Part shown: piece by piece, positions 1 to 7,691 of the stretch
How positions within the stretch are numbered: position 1 is the first letter of the stretch
How the letters are laid out: each line of letters begins with the position of its first letter
Program-made: the position numbers and the translations under genes
Notes under the pieces: generated by a model
What the model saw: only the letters and a program-made list of their open reading frames with translations
What the model was told of the DNA's origin: nothing
Databases searched by the model: none
Assembly: GCA_910583785.1 (NCBI GenBank)
Contig: CAJTZK010000002.1
Location: 62,001-126,000, forward strand
Source of the DNA: an uncultured Oscillibacter sp.
GTDB taxonomy: Bacteria; Bacillota; Clostridia; Oscillospirales; Oscillospiraceae
Direction: 5' to 3'
DNA: 64,000 bases

Positions 1-170
1 AGGATGGGAGCCTTGGCGGGGACGTAGTCGATGCCGTCCTCCAGGGCGTGGGCGGGGGTGGGTTTGTCGAGTTCGCCGACGCCCCACTGCTTGCACAGCC
101 AGCGGCCATAGAGCAGATAGCCGGCGGCCAGCACAGCCACGCTGATGATGAGAAGTACTAATCCGTTCAT
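1..170 (-). CDS. cstA: Carbon starvation protein CstA family transporter, N-terminal part (runs off left edge)
   Basis: Only the first 56 codons are present. The ATG is at 168-170 and the gene continues beyond base 1. The translation opens MNGLVLLIISVAVLAAG, one hydrophobic helix, then YLLYGRWLCKQWGV and DGIDYVPAKAPIL. This matches the start of CstA/peptide-transporter proteins, where the first helix is followed by a Y-GR-L-K-W stretch and a DG-DYVP motif. CstA proteins are multi-helix inner-membrane permeases that import peptides or pyruvate when carbon is scarce. The gene lies 55 bases downstream of the 171-aa gene on the same strand and is probably co-transcribed with it from the promoter at 848-876. 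The family call rests on a short N-terminus. Confidence 0.8.
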   Translation of the reverse strand, partial: MNGLVLLIISVAVLAAGYLLYGRWLCKQWGVGELDKPTPAHALEDGIDYVPAKAPI

Positions 171-225
171 GAAAACACTCTCCCTCTTTCATGATGTATG
201 GTGCGGAGGCACGGGGCCTCCAGGG

Positions 226-741
226 TCATTTGGGGCCGAAATTGGCCTCCAGGGTCTTGCGGGCTCCCCTCCCGGCTGGATTGGAGAGGAACGTCCGGGT
301 GGAACATTCCATTGCGGCGATGTGATACTCCATCCAGCCATGGAGTGCCAGCCTGTAGTTCTTGTGGAAACGGGTCTTTTTCAGGACCTTTTTCGCCTCC
401 GGGTCGATGGCCTCCGCCAGGATTACCAGGGTGACGAAGGAGCTCATGTGCTCCTTGTGGGGATGGATGGCGGCCAGGCCCGCTTTCAGGGTCCGCTCCG
501 CCAGGGCCTTGGCCCCAGCGGCGTCCAGGTGCTCCGCCACGTGGAAGTACGTGTAGTCGTGCTGCTCCGTGGCGTAGAACTGCTTATCCCGCCGGACCAG
601 GTAATGCTCATCCCGGAGGAAGTAGTGGGCCATGGCGGGAAAGCTGCCGCCCTCCTCCGTCTCCACGTCCCGGGTGAGGTCGTAGTTGTGGGAATAGGCG
701 TTCAGCAGCTTCTCAAAGCACTCCTGGGGGGTTCTCTCCAT
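226..741 (-). CDS. Conserved hypothetical protein, 171 aa, upstream of cstA
   Basis: The 171-residue protein has no signal peptide or membrane segment and is rich in His, Glu and aromatic residues. It contains repeated His-containing patches such as HYFLRDEHYLVRRDKQ and ATEQHDYTYFHVAEHLD, so metal or cofactor binding is possible but unproven. I do not recognise a named family. The ATG at 739-741 has GGAGG five bases upstream. It is the first gene after a consensus promoter and precedes cstA by 55 bases, suggesting a two-gene operon linked to peptide or carbon-starvation uptake. It could be a soluble accessory or sensor for the transporter; that is inference from position only. Confidence 0.7.
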   Translation of the reverse strand: MERTPQECFEKLLNAYSHNYDLTRDVETEEGGSFPAMAHYFLRDEHYLVRRDKQFYATEQHDYTYFHVAEHLDAAGAKALAERTLKAGLAAIHPHKEHMSSFVTLVILAEAIDPEAKKVLKKTRFHKNYRLALHGWMEYHIAAMECSTRTFLSNPAGRGARKTLEANFGPK

Positions 742-769
742 AGCATCCTCCGCTTCGTCCGGTGGGCCC

Positions 770-812
770 GCCGTTTCCCGGAGGAAACGGCGCCGAAGGG
801 GGCGCCCCCTTC
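770..812 (-). promoter_or_regulatory. Paired palindromes in the 5' leader of the 171-aa gene/cstA operon
   Basis: A perfect 18-base palindrome (795-812, GAAGGGGGCGCCCCCTTC) and a 9-bp hairpin (770-778 with 783-791, GCCGTTTCC/GGAAACGGC) lie within the predicted leader, between promoter and ribosome site. They would form two consecutive RNA stems. No U-tract follows, so they are not obvious terminators. They may affect RNA stability or attenuation. Confidence 0.45.
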
Positions 813-847
813 ATGGGAGTCCTGAAAGAACCCCAGCTTGCGAACGC

Positions 848-902
848 ATTATACACCCTCCCCGGCAATTTGTTAAGAGGGTTTGAACAAATTTGTGTAC
901 AA
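848..902 (-). promoter_or_regulatory. Sigma-A promoter of the 171-aa gene/cstA operon with upstream operator-like palindromes
   Basis: On the minus strand, TTAACA (871-876) and TATAAT (848-853) are separated by 17 bases. Just upstream of the -35 box are overlapping palindromes ACAAATTTGT (887-896) and TTGT-GT-ACAA (893-902). The second resembles operator half-sites of GntR/FCD regulators, and a gene of that family lies next door at 1054-1734. Binding is inferred, and the upstream position would suit an activator. Confidence 0.7.
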
Positions 903-956
903 TTTGTGAATGACACCAAGGGAATTGTGGGTTTTGCCGGGAAGTTCCAGGAAAAG

Positions 957-1015
957 CCAAAAAAGAAAACGTCAAAACCGACAAAATTCCATGCGGTTCT
1001 TTGGCAGTTTTGACG
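957..1015 (-). terminator. Probable intrinsic terminator of the GntR/FCD gene
   Basis: CGTCAAAAC (970-978) and GTTTTGACG (1007-1015) form a 9-bp stem with a 28-base loop. On the minus strand it is followed by a T-rich run at about 959-969. It lies 39 bases after the GntR stop. The loop is long, so efficiency is uncertain. Confidence 0.5.
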
Positions 1016-1053
1016 GACGGTTTGGCGAACTTGTCCCGTTTTGGAGGGCGGGC

Positions 1054-1734
1054 TCAGTCCTGGAGGGTATTGATCAAGTGCTTCATATGGATGCTCATGG
1101 CGCAGCGGGCCCCCTCCTCGTCCCGCTTCAGCAGGAAGTCCAGGATGGTCCGGTTGTCCCCCAGGGCGATGTCCTGCATCCGCTGGCGGCTGGGGGAGAT
1201 TTGCAGGATTTCATCCACGGCGCTGTTGATGATGGGATAAAGGCGCCGCATATACTCGTTGTGGGAGGCCTTGATGATGGCCCAGTGGAACTCCTGGTCC
1301 GCCAGGGGCCAGTTGCCCCCCTCGGCGGCGATGCGCTCCACCCGCTCCGCCTTTTTGCGGATCTGCTCCAGCTCCTCGTCGCTGGCCCGCCGGCAGGCCA
1401 GGGCCACAGTGGCGGGCTCGAAAATCAGCCGCATCTCAAAGAGGTCCTTGGCCCGGACCCGGGAGCGGACCCCCGCCAGGGCCGTCAGGTCCATCCCCGG
1501 GGCGGGGAGGCTCTCCGCAACGAAGGTGCCCTTTCCCCGGCGGATGTCCAGCACCCCCTGGGCAACCAAAAAGGAGATGGCCTCCCGCAGGGTGGTGCGG
1601 CTGACCCCCATAGACTCGCTGAGCTCATTTTCGTTGGGCAGCTTGCTGCCGGGGGGATAGCGGCGCTCCTCCACAATCCACTCATAAAGCCGGTCCGCCG
1701 TCTGCTCGGACAGCTTGGCGCGTTTGCCTTCCAT
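1054..1734 (-). CDS. GntR-family regulator, FadR/FCD subfamily
   Basis: The 226-aa protein has a GntR winged-helix domain at about residues 8-75 (PGSKLPNENELSESMGVSRT then LREAISFLVAQGVL and RRGKGTFV). An all-helical FCD ligand domain follows. It carries the Asp/His pattern that usually binds a metal: D in LADQEFHWAI, H in KASHNEYM and H in SIHMKHL. FCD regulators sense organic or amino acids. The gene diverges from the 2-oxoacid:ferredoxin oxidoreductase operon (201 bases between starts), so that operon is the most likely target; the cstA unit downstream is a second candidate. Its leader contains TTACTGTAA at 1792-1800, a possible autoregulatory site. Confidence 0.88.
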   Translation of the reverse strand: MEGKRAKLSEQTADRLYEWIVEERRYPPGSKLPNENELSESMGVSRTTLREAISFLVAQGVLDIRRGKGTFVAESLPAPGMDLTALAGVRSRVRAKDLFEMRLIFEPATVALACRRASDEELEQIRKKAERVERIAAEGGNWPLADQEFHWAIIKASHNEYMRRLYPIINSAVDEILQISPSRQRMQDIALGDNRTILDFLLKRDEEGARCAMSIHMKHLINTLQD

Positions 1735-1804
1735 GTAGACTCCTCCATCCTCCGGCGGACCCGCCGGGCGCGTGTTGCGTTCATCAGAAATTTACTGTAA
1801 GAGT

Positions 1805-1833
1805 ACTATACCGCCTTTTGCCGGAAAAAACAA
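1805..1833 (-). promoter_or_regulatory. Sigma-A promoter of the GntR/FCD gene
   Basis: On the minus strand TTGTTT (1828-1833) and TATAGT (1805-1810) are spaced by 17 bases. The palindrome TTACTGTAA lies just downstream at 1792-1800 in the leader. Confidence 0.6.
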
Positions 1834-1841
1834 GAAGGCTC

Positions 1842-1870
1842 TTGACAGCCTATGTAATTTAGTATAAAAT
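1842..1870 (+). promoter_or_regulatory. Sigma-A promoter of the 2-oxoacid oxidoreductase operon
   Basis: TTGACA (1842-1847) and TAAAAT (1865-1870) are separated by 17 bases, about 60 bases before the TTG start at 1936. It lies back to back with the GntR promoter, so one bound regulator could control both. Confidence 0.7.
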
Positions 1871-1935
1871 GACATCATACAACGCAAGAAAATACCAGAC
1901 AACTTGCACGCGATTTCCTGGAAGGAGGGGTCCTC

Positions 1936-2610
1936 TTGACCGTCCTGGAGCGCTTTCCCCACCGCCTGACCCTGGTCACCGGGCACTACGGCACGGGAAA
2001 GACCGAATTTTCCGTGAACCTGGCCCTGGCCCTGGCGGAGGCGGGGGAGCGGGCGGCCCTGGCGGATCTGGACATTGTAAACCCCTACTTCCGCAGCCGG
2101 GAGCGCCGGGAGCTGCTGGAGGCGGCGGGCGTCCGGCTCATCGCCACGTCCCAGGCCCTGGCGGACGCGGACGTGCCCGCCCTCCCGGCGGAGCTCCACG
2201 CCCTGCTGGAGGACCGGACGGTCCGGGGGGTGCTGGACATCGGCGGGGACCCCTCCGGGGCCCGGGTGCTGGCCCGCTACCGGCCCAGGATCGTGAAGGA
2301 GGACTACCGCCTCCTCTATGTGGTCAACGCCGCCCGCCCCGAGGTCCGCACGGCGGAGCGCAGCGCGGAAGTCCTCCGGGCCATCGAGACGGTGACGGGC
2401 CTTGCCTGCACGGGCCTTGTGAACAACACCCATCTCTGCGGCGAGACCACAGCGGAGGATATCCGGGAGGGCGCGGCCCTGGCGGAGGAGGTCTCCCGCC
2501 TGACGGGGATTCCGGTGGCCTGTCACGCGGCGGAAGCCCGGTTCCTAGAAGCGCTGAAGGACCTGGACCCCTTCCCCATGGAGATTCGGATGAAGAAACC
2601 CTGGGAATAA
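1936..2610 (+). CDS. P-loop NTPase of the CobQ/MinD type in the VOR operon
   Basis: The 224-aa protein has a Walker A motif near its N-terminus (GHYGTGKTEFSVNLA, residues about 16-30) and a deviant Walker/Switch region (LADLDIVNPYFRSRE), the arrangement of SIMIBI-class ATPases. Later motifs VVNAARPEVR and GLVNNTHLCGETT resemble base-binding loops. This family is repeatedly found at the head of 2-oxoacid:ferredoxin oxidoreductase operons, where a role in cofactor or cluster insertion is presumed but unproven. The start is TTG at 1936, preceded by the strong ribosome site GGAAGGAGGGG (1919-1930). The next gene begins 38 bases after the stop. Confidence 0.78.
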   Translation: MTVLERFPHRLTLVTGHYGTGKTEFSVNLALALAEAGERAALADLDIVNPYFRSRERRELLEAAGVRLIATSQALADADVPALPAELHALLEDRTVRGVLDIGGDPSGARVLARYRPRIVKEDYRLLYVVNAARPEVRTAERSAEVLRAIETVTGLACTGLVNNTHLCGETTAEDIREGAALAEEVSRLTGIPVACHAAEARFLEALKDLDPFPMEIRMKKPWE

Positions 2611-2648
2611 AATTGGCAATTTATATAGAGGAAAGGAGATTTTGCGCC

Positions 2649-2858
2649 ATGGCAATCCACCTCACCTTCCGCCAGGACCGCTGCAAGGGCTGCGGGCTCT
2701 GCGTCACCGCCTGTCCCAAGCACATTCTGGCCCTGGAGGGCGGCACCAACGTGAAGGGCTACCACCCGGCGTCCTGCACGGACGAAGCCGCCTGCATCGG
2801 CTGCGCCAGCTGCGCGAAGATGTGCCCCGATTCCATCATCACCATCGAAAAAGACTGA
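2649..2858 (+). CDS. vorD: 2-oxoacid:ferredoxin oxidoreductase delta subunit, 2[4Fe-4S] ferredoxin
   Basis: This 69-aa protein carries two 4Fe-4S motifs, CKGCGLCVTACPK (from about residue 12) and CIGCASCAKMCPD (from about residue 49). It passes electrons from the thiamine-diphosphate site of the complex to external ferredoxin. The ATG at 2649 is preceded by GAAAGGAG at 2631-2638. It lies between the NTPase and vorB genes, the usual order in clostridial VorDBAC/KorDABC operons. Whether the complex uses branched-chain 2-oxoacids (Vor) or 2-oxoglutarate (Kor) cannot be settled from sequence reading. Confidence 0.88.
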   Translation: MAIHLTFRQDRCKGCGLCVTACPKHILALEGGTNVKGYHPASCTDEAACIGCASCAKMCPDSIITIEKD

Positions 2859-2872
2859 AAGGAGCCGGTCCC

Positions 2873-3940
2873 ATGAAACGAGAAATCTGGAAGGGCAGCG
2901 AGGCCATCGCTGAGGCCGCCATCCGGGCGGGCTGCCGCTGCTTCTTCGGCTATCCCATCACCCCCCAGAACGAGATTCCCGAGTACATGTCCCTCCACAT
3001 GCCCCAGAGCGGGGGCGTCTTCGTCCAGGCGGAGTCGGAGCTGGCCGCCGTCAACATGGTATACGGCGCGGCGGCCTCCGGCGTGCGGGCCATGACCTCC
3101 TCCTCCTCCCCCGGCGTCAGTTTGAAGCAGGAGGGCATCAGCTATCTGGCGGCCTGCCAGCTGCCCGCCGTGATCGTCAACGTCATGCGGGGCGGCCCGG
3201 GCCTGGGGTCCATCCAGCCCGCCCAGGGAGATTATTTCCAGGCCACCCGGGGCGGCGGCAACGGCGATTACCGCACCGTGGTCCTGGCCCCCGCCAACAT
3301 CCAGGAGGCGGTGGATTTGACCCAGGAGGCCTTCGACATCGCCGACCAGTACCGCAATCCCGTGGTGCTCCTGGCGGACGGCCTCATCGGCCAGATGATG
3401 GAGCCCATCGTCTGGAAGGAGCGGACCCCGAGAACGCTCCCGGAGAAGACCTGGGCCGCCTGCGGCCGGGGAAACCGGGACCATAATAACTTCATCACCT
3501 CCCTGCTCATCGACGCCCCCTCCTGCGAGGCCCACAACCTGGAGCTGCACAAGAAGGTCCTGGAGATGGAGAAGAACGAATGCCGCTGGGAGGAGATCCT
3601 GCTGGACGACGCGGAGATGGTCCTGGTTGCCTACGGCACCCCCTCCCGGGTGGCCCAGACGGCGGCGGAGAATCTGCGCCGGCAGGGGATCAAGGCCGGC
3701 GTGTTCCGCCCCATTACCCTGTGGCCCTATCCCTATGCCCGGCTGCGGGAGATTGCCGCCCTGGACCGGGTGAAGGGTTTCCTGACGGTGGAGATGAGCC
3801 TGGGGCAGATGCTGGACGACGTGAACCTGGCGGTTGCGGAGCGGAAGCCCGTGAAGTTCTACGGCCGCTGCGGCGGCAAGATCCCCGGCGTGTCCGAGGT
3901 GGAGCGGGCGGTCCAGGAAGCCTGGAAGGAGGTCAAGTGA
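2873..3940 (+). CDS. vorB: 2-oxoacid:ferredoxin oxidoreductase alpha-type subunit (VorB-like)
   Basis: The 355-aa protein begins MKREIWKGSEAIAEAAIRAG followed by CFFGYPITPQNEI, the typical opening of the pyrimidine-binding domain of VorB/PorA-type subunits. A conserved stretch near residues 65-80 (YGAAASGVRAMTSSSSPG) and the GPGLGSIQP loop also fit. The C-terminal part is a transketolase-C-like domain (VAYGTPSRVAQ, FRPITLWPYP). It pairs with the next subunit to decarboxylate 2-oxoacids to acyl-CoA, reducing ferredoxin in the cytoplasm. It starts 15 bases after vorD, with AAAGGAG upstream. An ilvE aminotransferase gene nearby (6393) makes branched-chain 2-oxoacids a plausible substrate. Confidence 0.9.
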   Translation: MKREIWKGSEAIAEAAIRAGCRCFFGYPITPQNEIPEYMSLHMPQSGGVFVQAESELAAVNMVYGAAASGVRAMTSSSSPGVSLKQEGISYLAACQLPAVIVNVMRGGPGLGSIQPAQGDYFQATRGGGNGDYRTVVLAPANIQEAVDLTQEAFDIADQYRNPVVLLADGLIGQMMEPIVWKERTPRTLPEKTWAACGRGNRDHNNFITSLLIDAPSCEAHNLELHKKVLEMEKNECRWEEILLDDAEMVLVAYGTPSRVAQTAAENLRRQGIKAGVFRPITLWPYPYARLREIAALDRVKGFLTVEMSLGQMLDDVNLAVAERKPVKFYGRCGGKIPGVSEVERAVQEAWKEVK

Positions 3941-3941
3941 C

Positions 3942-4685
3942 ATGACGACGATTTACCGGAAGACCAAGGGCCTCCAGGATACGGAGCTCCATTACTGCCC
4001 CGGCTGCGCCCACGGCATCGTACATAAACTCATCGGCGAGATTCTGGAGGAGATGGACGCCCTGGGGACGGCCATCGGCGTCTGCCCCGTGGGCTGCGCC
4101 GTCTTCGCCGGGAACTACTTCTCCTTCGACACCATCGAGGCGGCCCACGGCCGGGCCCCGGCGGTGGCCACCGCCGTGAAGCGCACCCATCCCACCCAGC
4201 CCGTCTTTACCTACCAGGGGGACGGGGACCTGGCCTCCATCGGCGCGGCGGAGATTGTCCACGCCGCCATGCGGGGGGAAAAATTCACCACCATCTTTAT
4301 CAACAACGCCATCTACGGCATGACCGGCGGGCAAATGGCCCCCACCACCCTCATCGGCCAGCGGGCCACCACCGCCCCCCTGGGCCGCACCAAGGAACAG
4401 GCGGGCATGCCCATCCGGGTCGCCGAGATGCTCTCCACCCTGGACGGCTGCGTCTACGCCGAGCGGGTCTGCGTCACGGACATCCCCCACCTGAACAAGG
4501 CGAAAAAGGCCCTGAAAAAGGCATTCCAGCGCCAGATGGCCGGGGACGGCTTCACCTTCGTGGAGGTGCTGGCGGCCTGTCCCACCAACTGGGGCATGGA
4601 GATCGACGAGGCCAACCAATGGCTGATGGACAACATGGCCGCTTACTACCCCTTGGGCGTCATCAAGGATACGGAGGCGATGTAA
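3942..4685 (+). CDS. vorA: 2-oxoacid:ferredoxin oxidoreductase beta subunit, thiamine-diphosphate binding
   Basis: The 247-aa protein contains the CPGCAHG motif near residue 19 and the thiamine-diphosphate/Mg2+ motif GDGDLASIG near residue 91. The latter is followed after about 27 residues by NNAIYGMTGGQMAPTT. These are hallmarks of the beta subunit of 2-oxoacid oxidoreductases, which holds the cofactor and the active site. It starts one base after the vorB stop, implying translational coupling. Length is normal for the family. Confidence 0.9.
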   Translation: MTTIYRKTKGLQDTELHYCPGCAHGIVHKLIGEILEEMDALGTAIGVCPVGCAVFAGNYFSFDTIEAAHGRAPAVATAVKRTHPTQPVFTYQGDGDLASIGAAEIVHAAMRGEKFTTIFINNAIYGMTGGQMAPTTLIGQRATTAPLGRTKEQAGMPIRVAEMLSTLDGCVYAERVCVTDIPHLNKAKKALKKAFQRQMAGDGFTFVEVLAACPTNWGMEIDEANQWLMDNMAAYYPLGVIKDTEAM

Positions 4686-4686
4686 G

Positions 4687-5229
4687 ATGAAAAAGGAAGT
4701 CATTCTGTCCGGCTTCGGCGGCCAGGGCGTCATGTCCATCGGCAAGAACCTGGTGGAGGCCGCCGTGGCGGAGGACCTGGAAGCGTCCTGGGTGCCCTCC
4801 TACGGCCCAGAGATGCGGGGCGGCACCGCCAACTGCACGGTGATTATCAGCGACGGGCGCATCGGCGCGCCCCTGGTGGAGCGGCCCAGCGAGGTGGTGG
4901 CCATGAACCGGGCGGCCCTGGCGAAGTTTGAAAGCCGGGTGGCCCCCGGGGGCACGGTGTTCGTCAACAGCAGCATCATCCCCGACAAGGTAAGCCGGGA
5001 GGACGTGACGGCGGTCTACGTCCCCTGCGATGAGATCGCCTCGGAGCTGGGAAACCCCAAGGTCGCCAACATGGTCATGCTGGGGGCCTACGTGGCCGCC
5101 ACGGGAGCGCTGAAGCGGGAGACCATCGAGGCCATGATTGCCGAGATGTTCACGGGCAAGAAGGCCAAGCTGGTCCCGCTGAACCTGGAGGCCCTCCACC
5201 GCGGCATGGAGTGCGGGAAACCCGCCTGA
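4687..5229 (+). CDS. vorC: 2-oxoacid:ferredoxin oxidoreductase gamma subunit
   Basis: The 180-aa protein opens with the family motif SGFGGQGVMSIGKNL and contains PSYGPEMRGGTANCTVIIS near residues 38-56. Both are characteristic of the gamma subunit, which forms part of the CoA-binding face. It starts one base after the vorA stop and ends the operon, followed by a long GC hairpin. Confidence 0.9.
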   Translation: MKKEVILSGFGGQGVMSIGKNLVEAAVAEDLEASWVPSYGPEMRGGTANCTVIISDGRIGAPLVERPSEVVAMNRAALAKFESRVAPGGTVFVNSSIIPDKVSREDVTAVYVPCDEIASELGNPKVANMVMLGAYVAATGALKRETIEAMIAEMFTGKKAKLVPLNLEALHRGMECGKPA

Positions 5230-5258
5230 CCCCGCCGGGCCAGGGCGCCGGATCAACA

Positions 5259-5291
5259 GGAAGGGGAGGGGGCCGGGCCCCCTCCCCTTCC
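5259..5291. terminator. Bidirectional hairpin between vorC and the convergent lipoprotein gene
   Basis: GGAAGGGGAGGGGGCC (5259-5274) and its exact reverse complement (5276-5291) form a very stable stem between converging genes. No clear U-tract follows on either strand, so termination is likely but not certain. Confidence 0.6.
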
Positions 5292-5307
5292 GGCTGAACC
5301 GGCACCG

Positions 5308-5928
5308 TCATTCCCCCTCCGGGGCTCTTCGCGGCGTCCAGTCCTCCCGGGGAACTAGCCAGCCTGTGACCAGCTCCTCCAGGGCGGCCTGGAAGGCGGC
5401 TTCCTCCACCTCGCCGCCGTCCACCTCGTAGTAGGGGCAGGGCCGGAGGCTGCCGCCGTTGTCCGGGGCGGTCCGGGCGTACAGCAGGGCCGTGTCCTCC
5501 GTTTCCCCGCCGGGGAAGTAGCGGAACAGCCGGAAGCTGCTTCCACCGTGGTCGTACTGGCGGACCATGGTTCCGTCCCGGAGGGGATAGTCCCAGCAGG
5601 ACATCTCCACCCCGTCGTTCTGCCAGACGGACAGCGCGCCGTCCTCATAGTGGAAAACGCCGTTGTAAGCGCCGGGAAACTCCGCCCACTGTACCAGCAG
5701 CTCGTCTATGCCGTCTCCGTCCAGGTCCATCAGGAGGTATTCCAGCTCCGCGGACGCGGAGAAATAGGGCTCCACAAAGCGGGCCTGGTCTCCCAGCAGG
5801 GCGGCGTCCCCAGCCAGGAAGGCCTCATAGGCGGCCCGGGCCTCCGCCTCCGGGGCGGGGGGCGGGCCCCCGCAGCCGGAGAGCAGGAGGAGCAGGGCCA
5901 GAACAGGGGCCAAGGGCTTCCGGTTCAT
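5308..5928 (-). CDS. Secreted lipoprotein with a DLDGDGIDEL repeat-type motif, unknown function
   Basis: The 206-aa protein has a lipoprotein signal peptide (MNRKPLAPVLALLLLLSGCG, cysteine at residue 19), so it should be anchored on the outer face of the membrane. The mature part has a calcium-binding-like DLDGDGIDELLVQ segment near residues 73-85. This occurs in many clostridial lipoproteins that otherwise share little. The start at 5928 is fixed by AAAGGAGGTACCT directly upstream; the longer open frame to 6276 lacks a ribosome site. Its promoter lies at 5972-6000. No pathway can be assigned. Confidence 0.75.
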   Translation of the reverse strand: MNRKPLAPVLALLLLLSGCGGPPPAPEAEARAAYEAFLAGDAALLGDQARFVEPYFSASAELEYLLMDLDGDGIDELLVQWAEFPGAYNGVFHYEDGALSVWQNDGVEMSCWDYPLRDGTMVRQYDHGGSSFRLFRYFPGGETEDTALLYARTAPDNGGSLRPCPYYEVDGGEVEEAAFQAALEELVTGWLVPREDWTPRRAPEGE

Positions 5929-5963
5929 AGGTACCTCCTTTCCCGCTCCGGGGAGCGGAGTGT

Positions 5964-6000
5964 TTGCCCATAGGATACCATGGGCAACGGGGTTTGGCAA
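5964..6000 (-). promoter_or_regulatory. Promoter of the lipoprotein gene with a palindrome over the -10 box
   Basis: On the minus strand TTGCCA (5995-6000) and TATCCT (5972-5977) are spaced by 17 bases. TTGCCCAT (5964-5971) and ATGGGCAA (5980-5987) form an 8-bp inverted repeat centred on the -10 box, a plausible repressor site. Confidence 0.6.
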
Positions 6001-6275
6001 GGGCTCCGCCGCCGGGGCGGGCCCTGGGAGGGGGCGGACACGGCTCCGCCCCTGCCGCCATGCGCCTATGCGCTCCGTCCCGTTTTCTCCTGGAAGAAAA
6101 ATGGGGCCCCGCCGGAACCCGGCACAGTGGTTCCGGTGGGGAGAGGAGGGCGGAGCGGCTGGAGTTTCTTCCGGCGGCAGGGGGGGAAAGAACCAGCCGC
6201 TTTCATGGCTGGGATTCGCCCCGCCCGGAGGGCGGGTACCAGTCCCCCCTTCTAGGCCGGGATCAAGAAAAACCA
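6001..6275. other. GC-rich intergenic stretch without a recognised gene
   Basis: Together with its flanking promoters this is the 464-base gap between the divergent lipoprotein and ilvE genes. Open frames across it are short, lack ribosome sites and look like neither protein nor structured RNA to me. Confidence 0.5.
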
Positions 6276-6304
6276 TTGACTTTGCCTCCCGGCAAGCATA
6301 TAAT
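6276..6304 (+). promoter_or_regulatory. Sigma-A promoter of ilvE
   Basis: TTGACT (6276-6281) and TATAAT (6299-6304) are spaced by 17 bases, about 90 bases before the ATG at 6393. Confidence 0.75.
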
Positions 6305-6392
6305 CATTTAAAGTACAAAACCGGACCCGGCCCGCGCCCCGCCCGGCAGGGGGAAACCGGCCCCCAATACGGAAAACAGGAGAGTGTTCGCC

Positions 6393-7469
6393 ATGCTGGA
6401 TATCAAAATCACGAGAAACACCGCCCCCAAGGCCAAGCCCGCCGACGAGAACAAGCTGGGCTTTGGCAAAATCTTTTCGGACCATATGTTCCTGATGGAC
6501 TACACCGACGGGCAGGGCTGGCACGACCCCCGCATCGTCCCCTACGCCCCCTTCCCCATGGACCCCGCCACCGTGGTTTTCCACTACGCCCAGGAGCTGT
6601 TTGAGGGCATGAAGGCTTACCGCTCCGTGGACAACACCATCCAGCTCTTCCGGCCGGAGTGCAACGCCCAGCGGATGCAGGACTCCTCCGACCGCATGTG
6701 CGTGCCCCAGATTCCCGTGGACGACTTCGTCCAGGCGGTGAAGGCCCTGGTGGAACTGGAGAAGGACTGGGTGCCCCATGCCGACGGGACCTCCCTGTAC
6801 ATCCGCCCCTTCGTCTTCGCCACCGATGTGGGGCTTGGCGTCCACGCCAGCAAGCATTACACCTTCTGCGTCATCTGCGCCCCCTCCGGCGCGTACTACG
6901 CCGAGGGCATCGACCCGGTGCGCATCTACGTGGAGGACGAGTACGTCCGGGCCGCCCCGGGCCTGACGGGCTTTACCAAGTGCGGCGGCAACTACGCCGC
7001 GTCCATCAAGGCCGGGGAGATGGCGGAGCAAAAGGGCTTTGCCCAGGTGCTGTGGCTGGACGGCGTGGAAAAGAAGTACGTCGAAGAAGTGGGCAGCATG
7101 AACATCCTGTTCAAAATTGACGGGAAAATCTACACCGCCGCCTGCACGGGCACCGTGCTCCCCGGCGTCACCCGGCGGAGCTGCATCGAGCTTTTGAAGG
7201 ACTGGGGCTATGAGGTCATCGAGGGGCCCCTGGCCATCGCGGACGTAATGAAGGCGGGCCACGAGGGCAAGCTGGAGGAGGTCTTCGGCACCGGGACCGC
7301 CGCTGTGGTCTCCCCGGTGAAGGAGCTGGACTGGAAGGGGGACAAGATTTTCATCAACGATGGGAAGATCGGCCCCGTGACCCAGAAGCTCTACGACACC
7401 ATGACGGGCATGCAGTGGGGCAAAATCCCCGACACCAAGGGCTGGATTGTCCCCGTGTGCAAGGGCTGA
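6393..7469 (+). CDS. ilvE: Branched-chain-amino-acid aminotransferase
   Basis: The 358-aa fold-type IV PLP enzyme interconverts Leu, Ile and Val with their 2-oxoacids using glutamate/2-oxoglutarate. Visible family motifs are YAQELFEGMKAYR (about residues 69-81), YIRPFVFATD (near 135) and FTKCGGNYAAS (near 195), which holds the PLP lysine. EEVGSMNILF and VTRRSCIELLKDWGYEV follow in the PLP phosphate-binding part. I chose the ATG at 6393 because AGGAG sits ten bases upstream; the upstream GTG at 6384 is too close to it. It is transcribed alone and ends at a GC hairpin. It may work with the vor complex at 1936-5229. Confidence 0.93.
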   Translation: MLDIKITRNTAPKAKPADENKLGFGKIFSDHMFLMDYTDGQGWHDPRIVPYAPFPMDPATVVFHYAQELFEGMKAYRSVDNTIQLFRPECNAQRMQDSSDRMCVPQIPVDDFVQAVKALVELEKDWVPHADGTSLYIRPFVFATDVGLGVHASKHYTFCVICAPSGAYYAEGIDPVRIYVEDEYVRAAPGLTGFTKCGGNYAASIKAGEMAEQKGFAQVLWLDGVEKKYVEEVGSMNILFKIDGKIYTAACTGTVLPGVTRRSCIELLKDWGYEVIEGPLAIADVMKAGHEGKLEEVFGTGTAAVVSPVKELDWKGDKIFINDGKIGPVTQKLYDTMTGMQWGKIPDTKGWIVPVCKG

Positions 7470-7507
7470 GGGGAAAGTACCCGTACCATCCATTGGCTTA
7501 GGAAACG

Positions 7508-7533
7508 GCCCCCGGCGGATTCCCGCCGGGGGC
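7508..7533 (+). terminator. Intrinsic terminator-like hairpin after ilvE
   Basis: GCCCCCGGCGG (7508-7518) pairs perfectly with CCGCCGGGGGC (7523-7533) around a four-base loop. The U-tract is weak. Confidence 0.6.
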
Positions 7534-7647
7534 TTCCAGCGTCCCGGAACGGGCCCTGGGGCCGGGGCGGCCCGGGTAAAAAAGAGCGGCGTCCCGCCTG
7601 CGGAAGGGGAGGGGGAAAACCGCAAAAAGAAAAGTGCGAAAAAAGCC

Positions 7648-7676
7648 TTGACAAATGGAGGAAGTTCGTGTATCTT
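7648..7676 (+). promoter_or_regulatory. Promoter of tRNA-Val
   Basis: TTGACA (7648-7653) and TATCTT (7671-7676) are spaced by 17 bases, ending 15 bases before the tRNA. Confidence 0.65.
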
Positions 7677-7691
7677 ATACATGTTCGCTTC

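Noticed and set aside
6221..6250. T-box-like AGGGCGGGTACC upstream of ilvE
   Set aside because: It lies upstream of the ilvE promoter, so it is not in the transcript, and no T-box stem structure is present.
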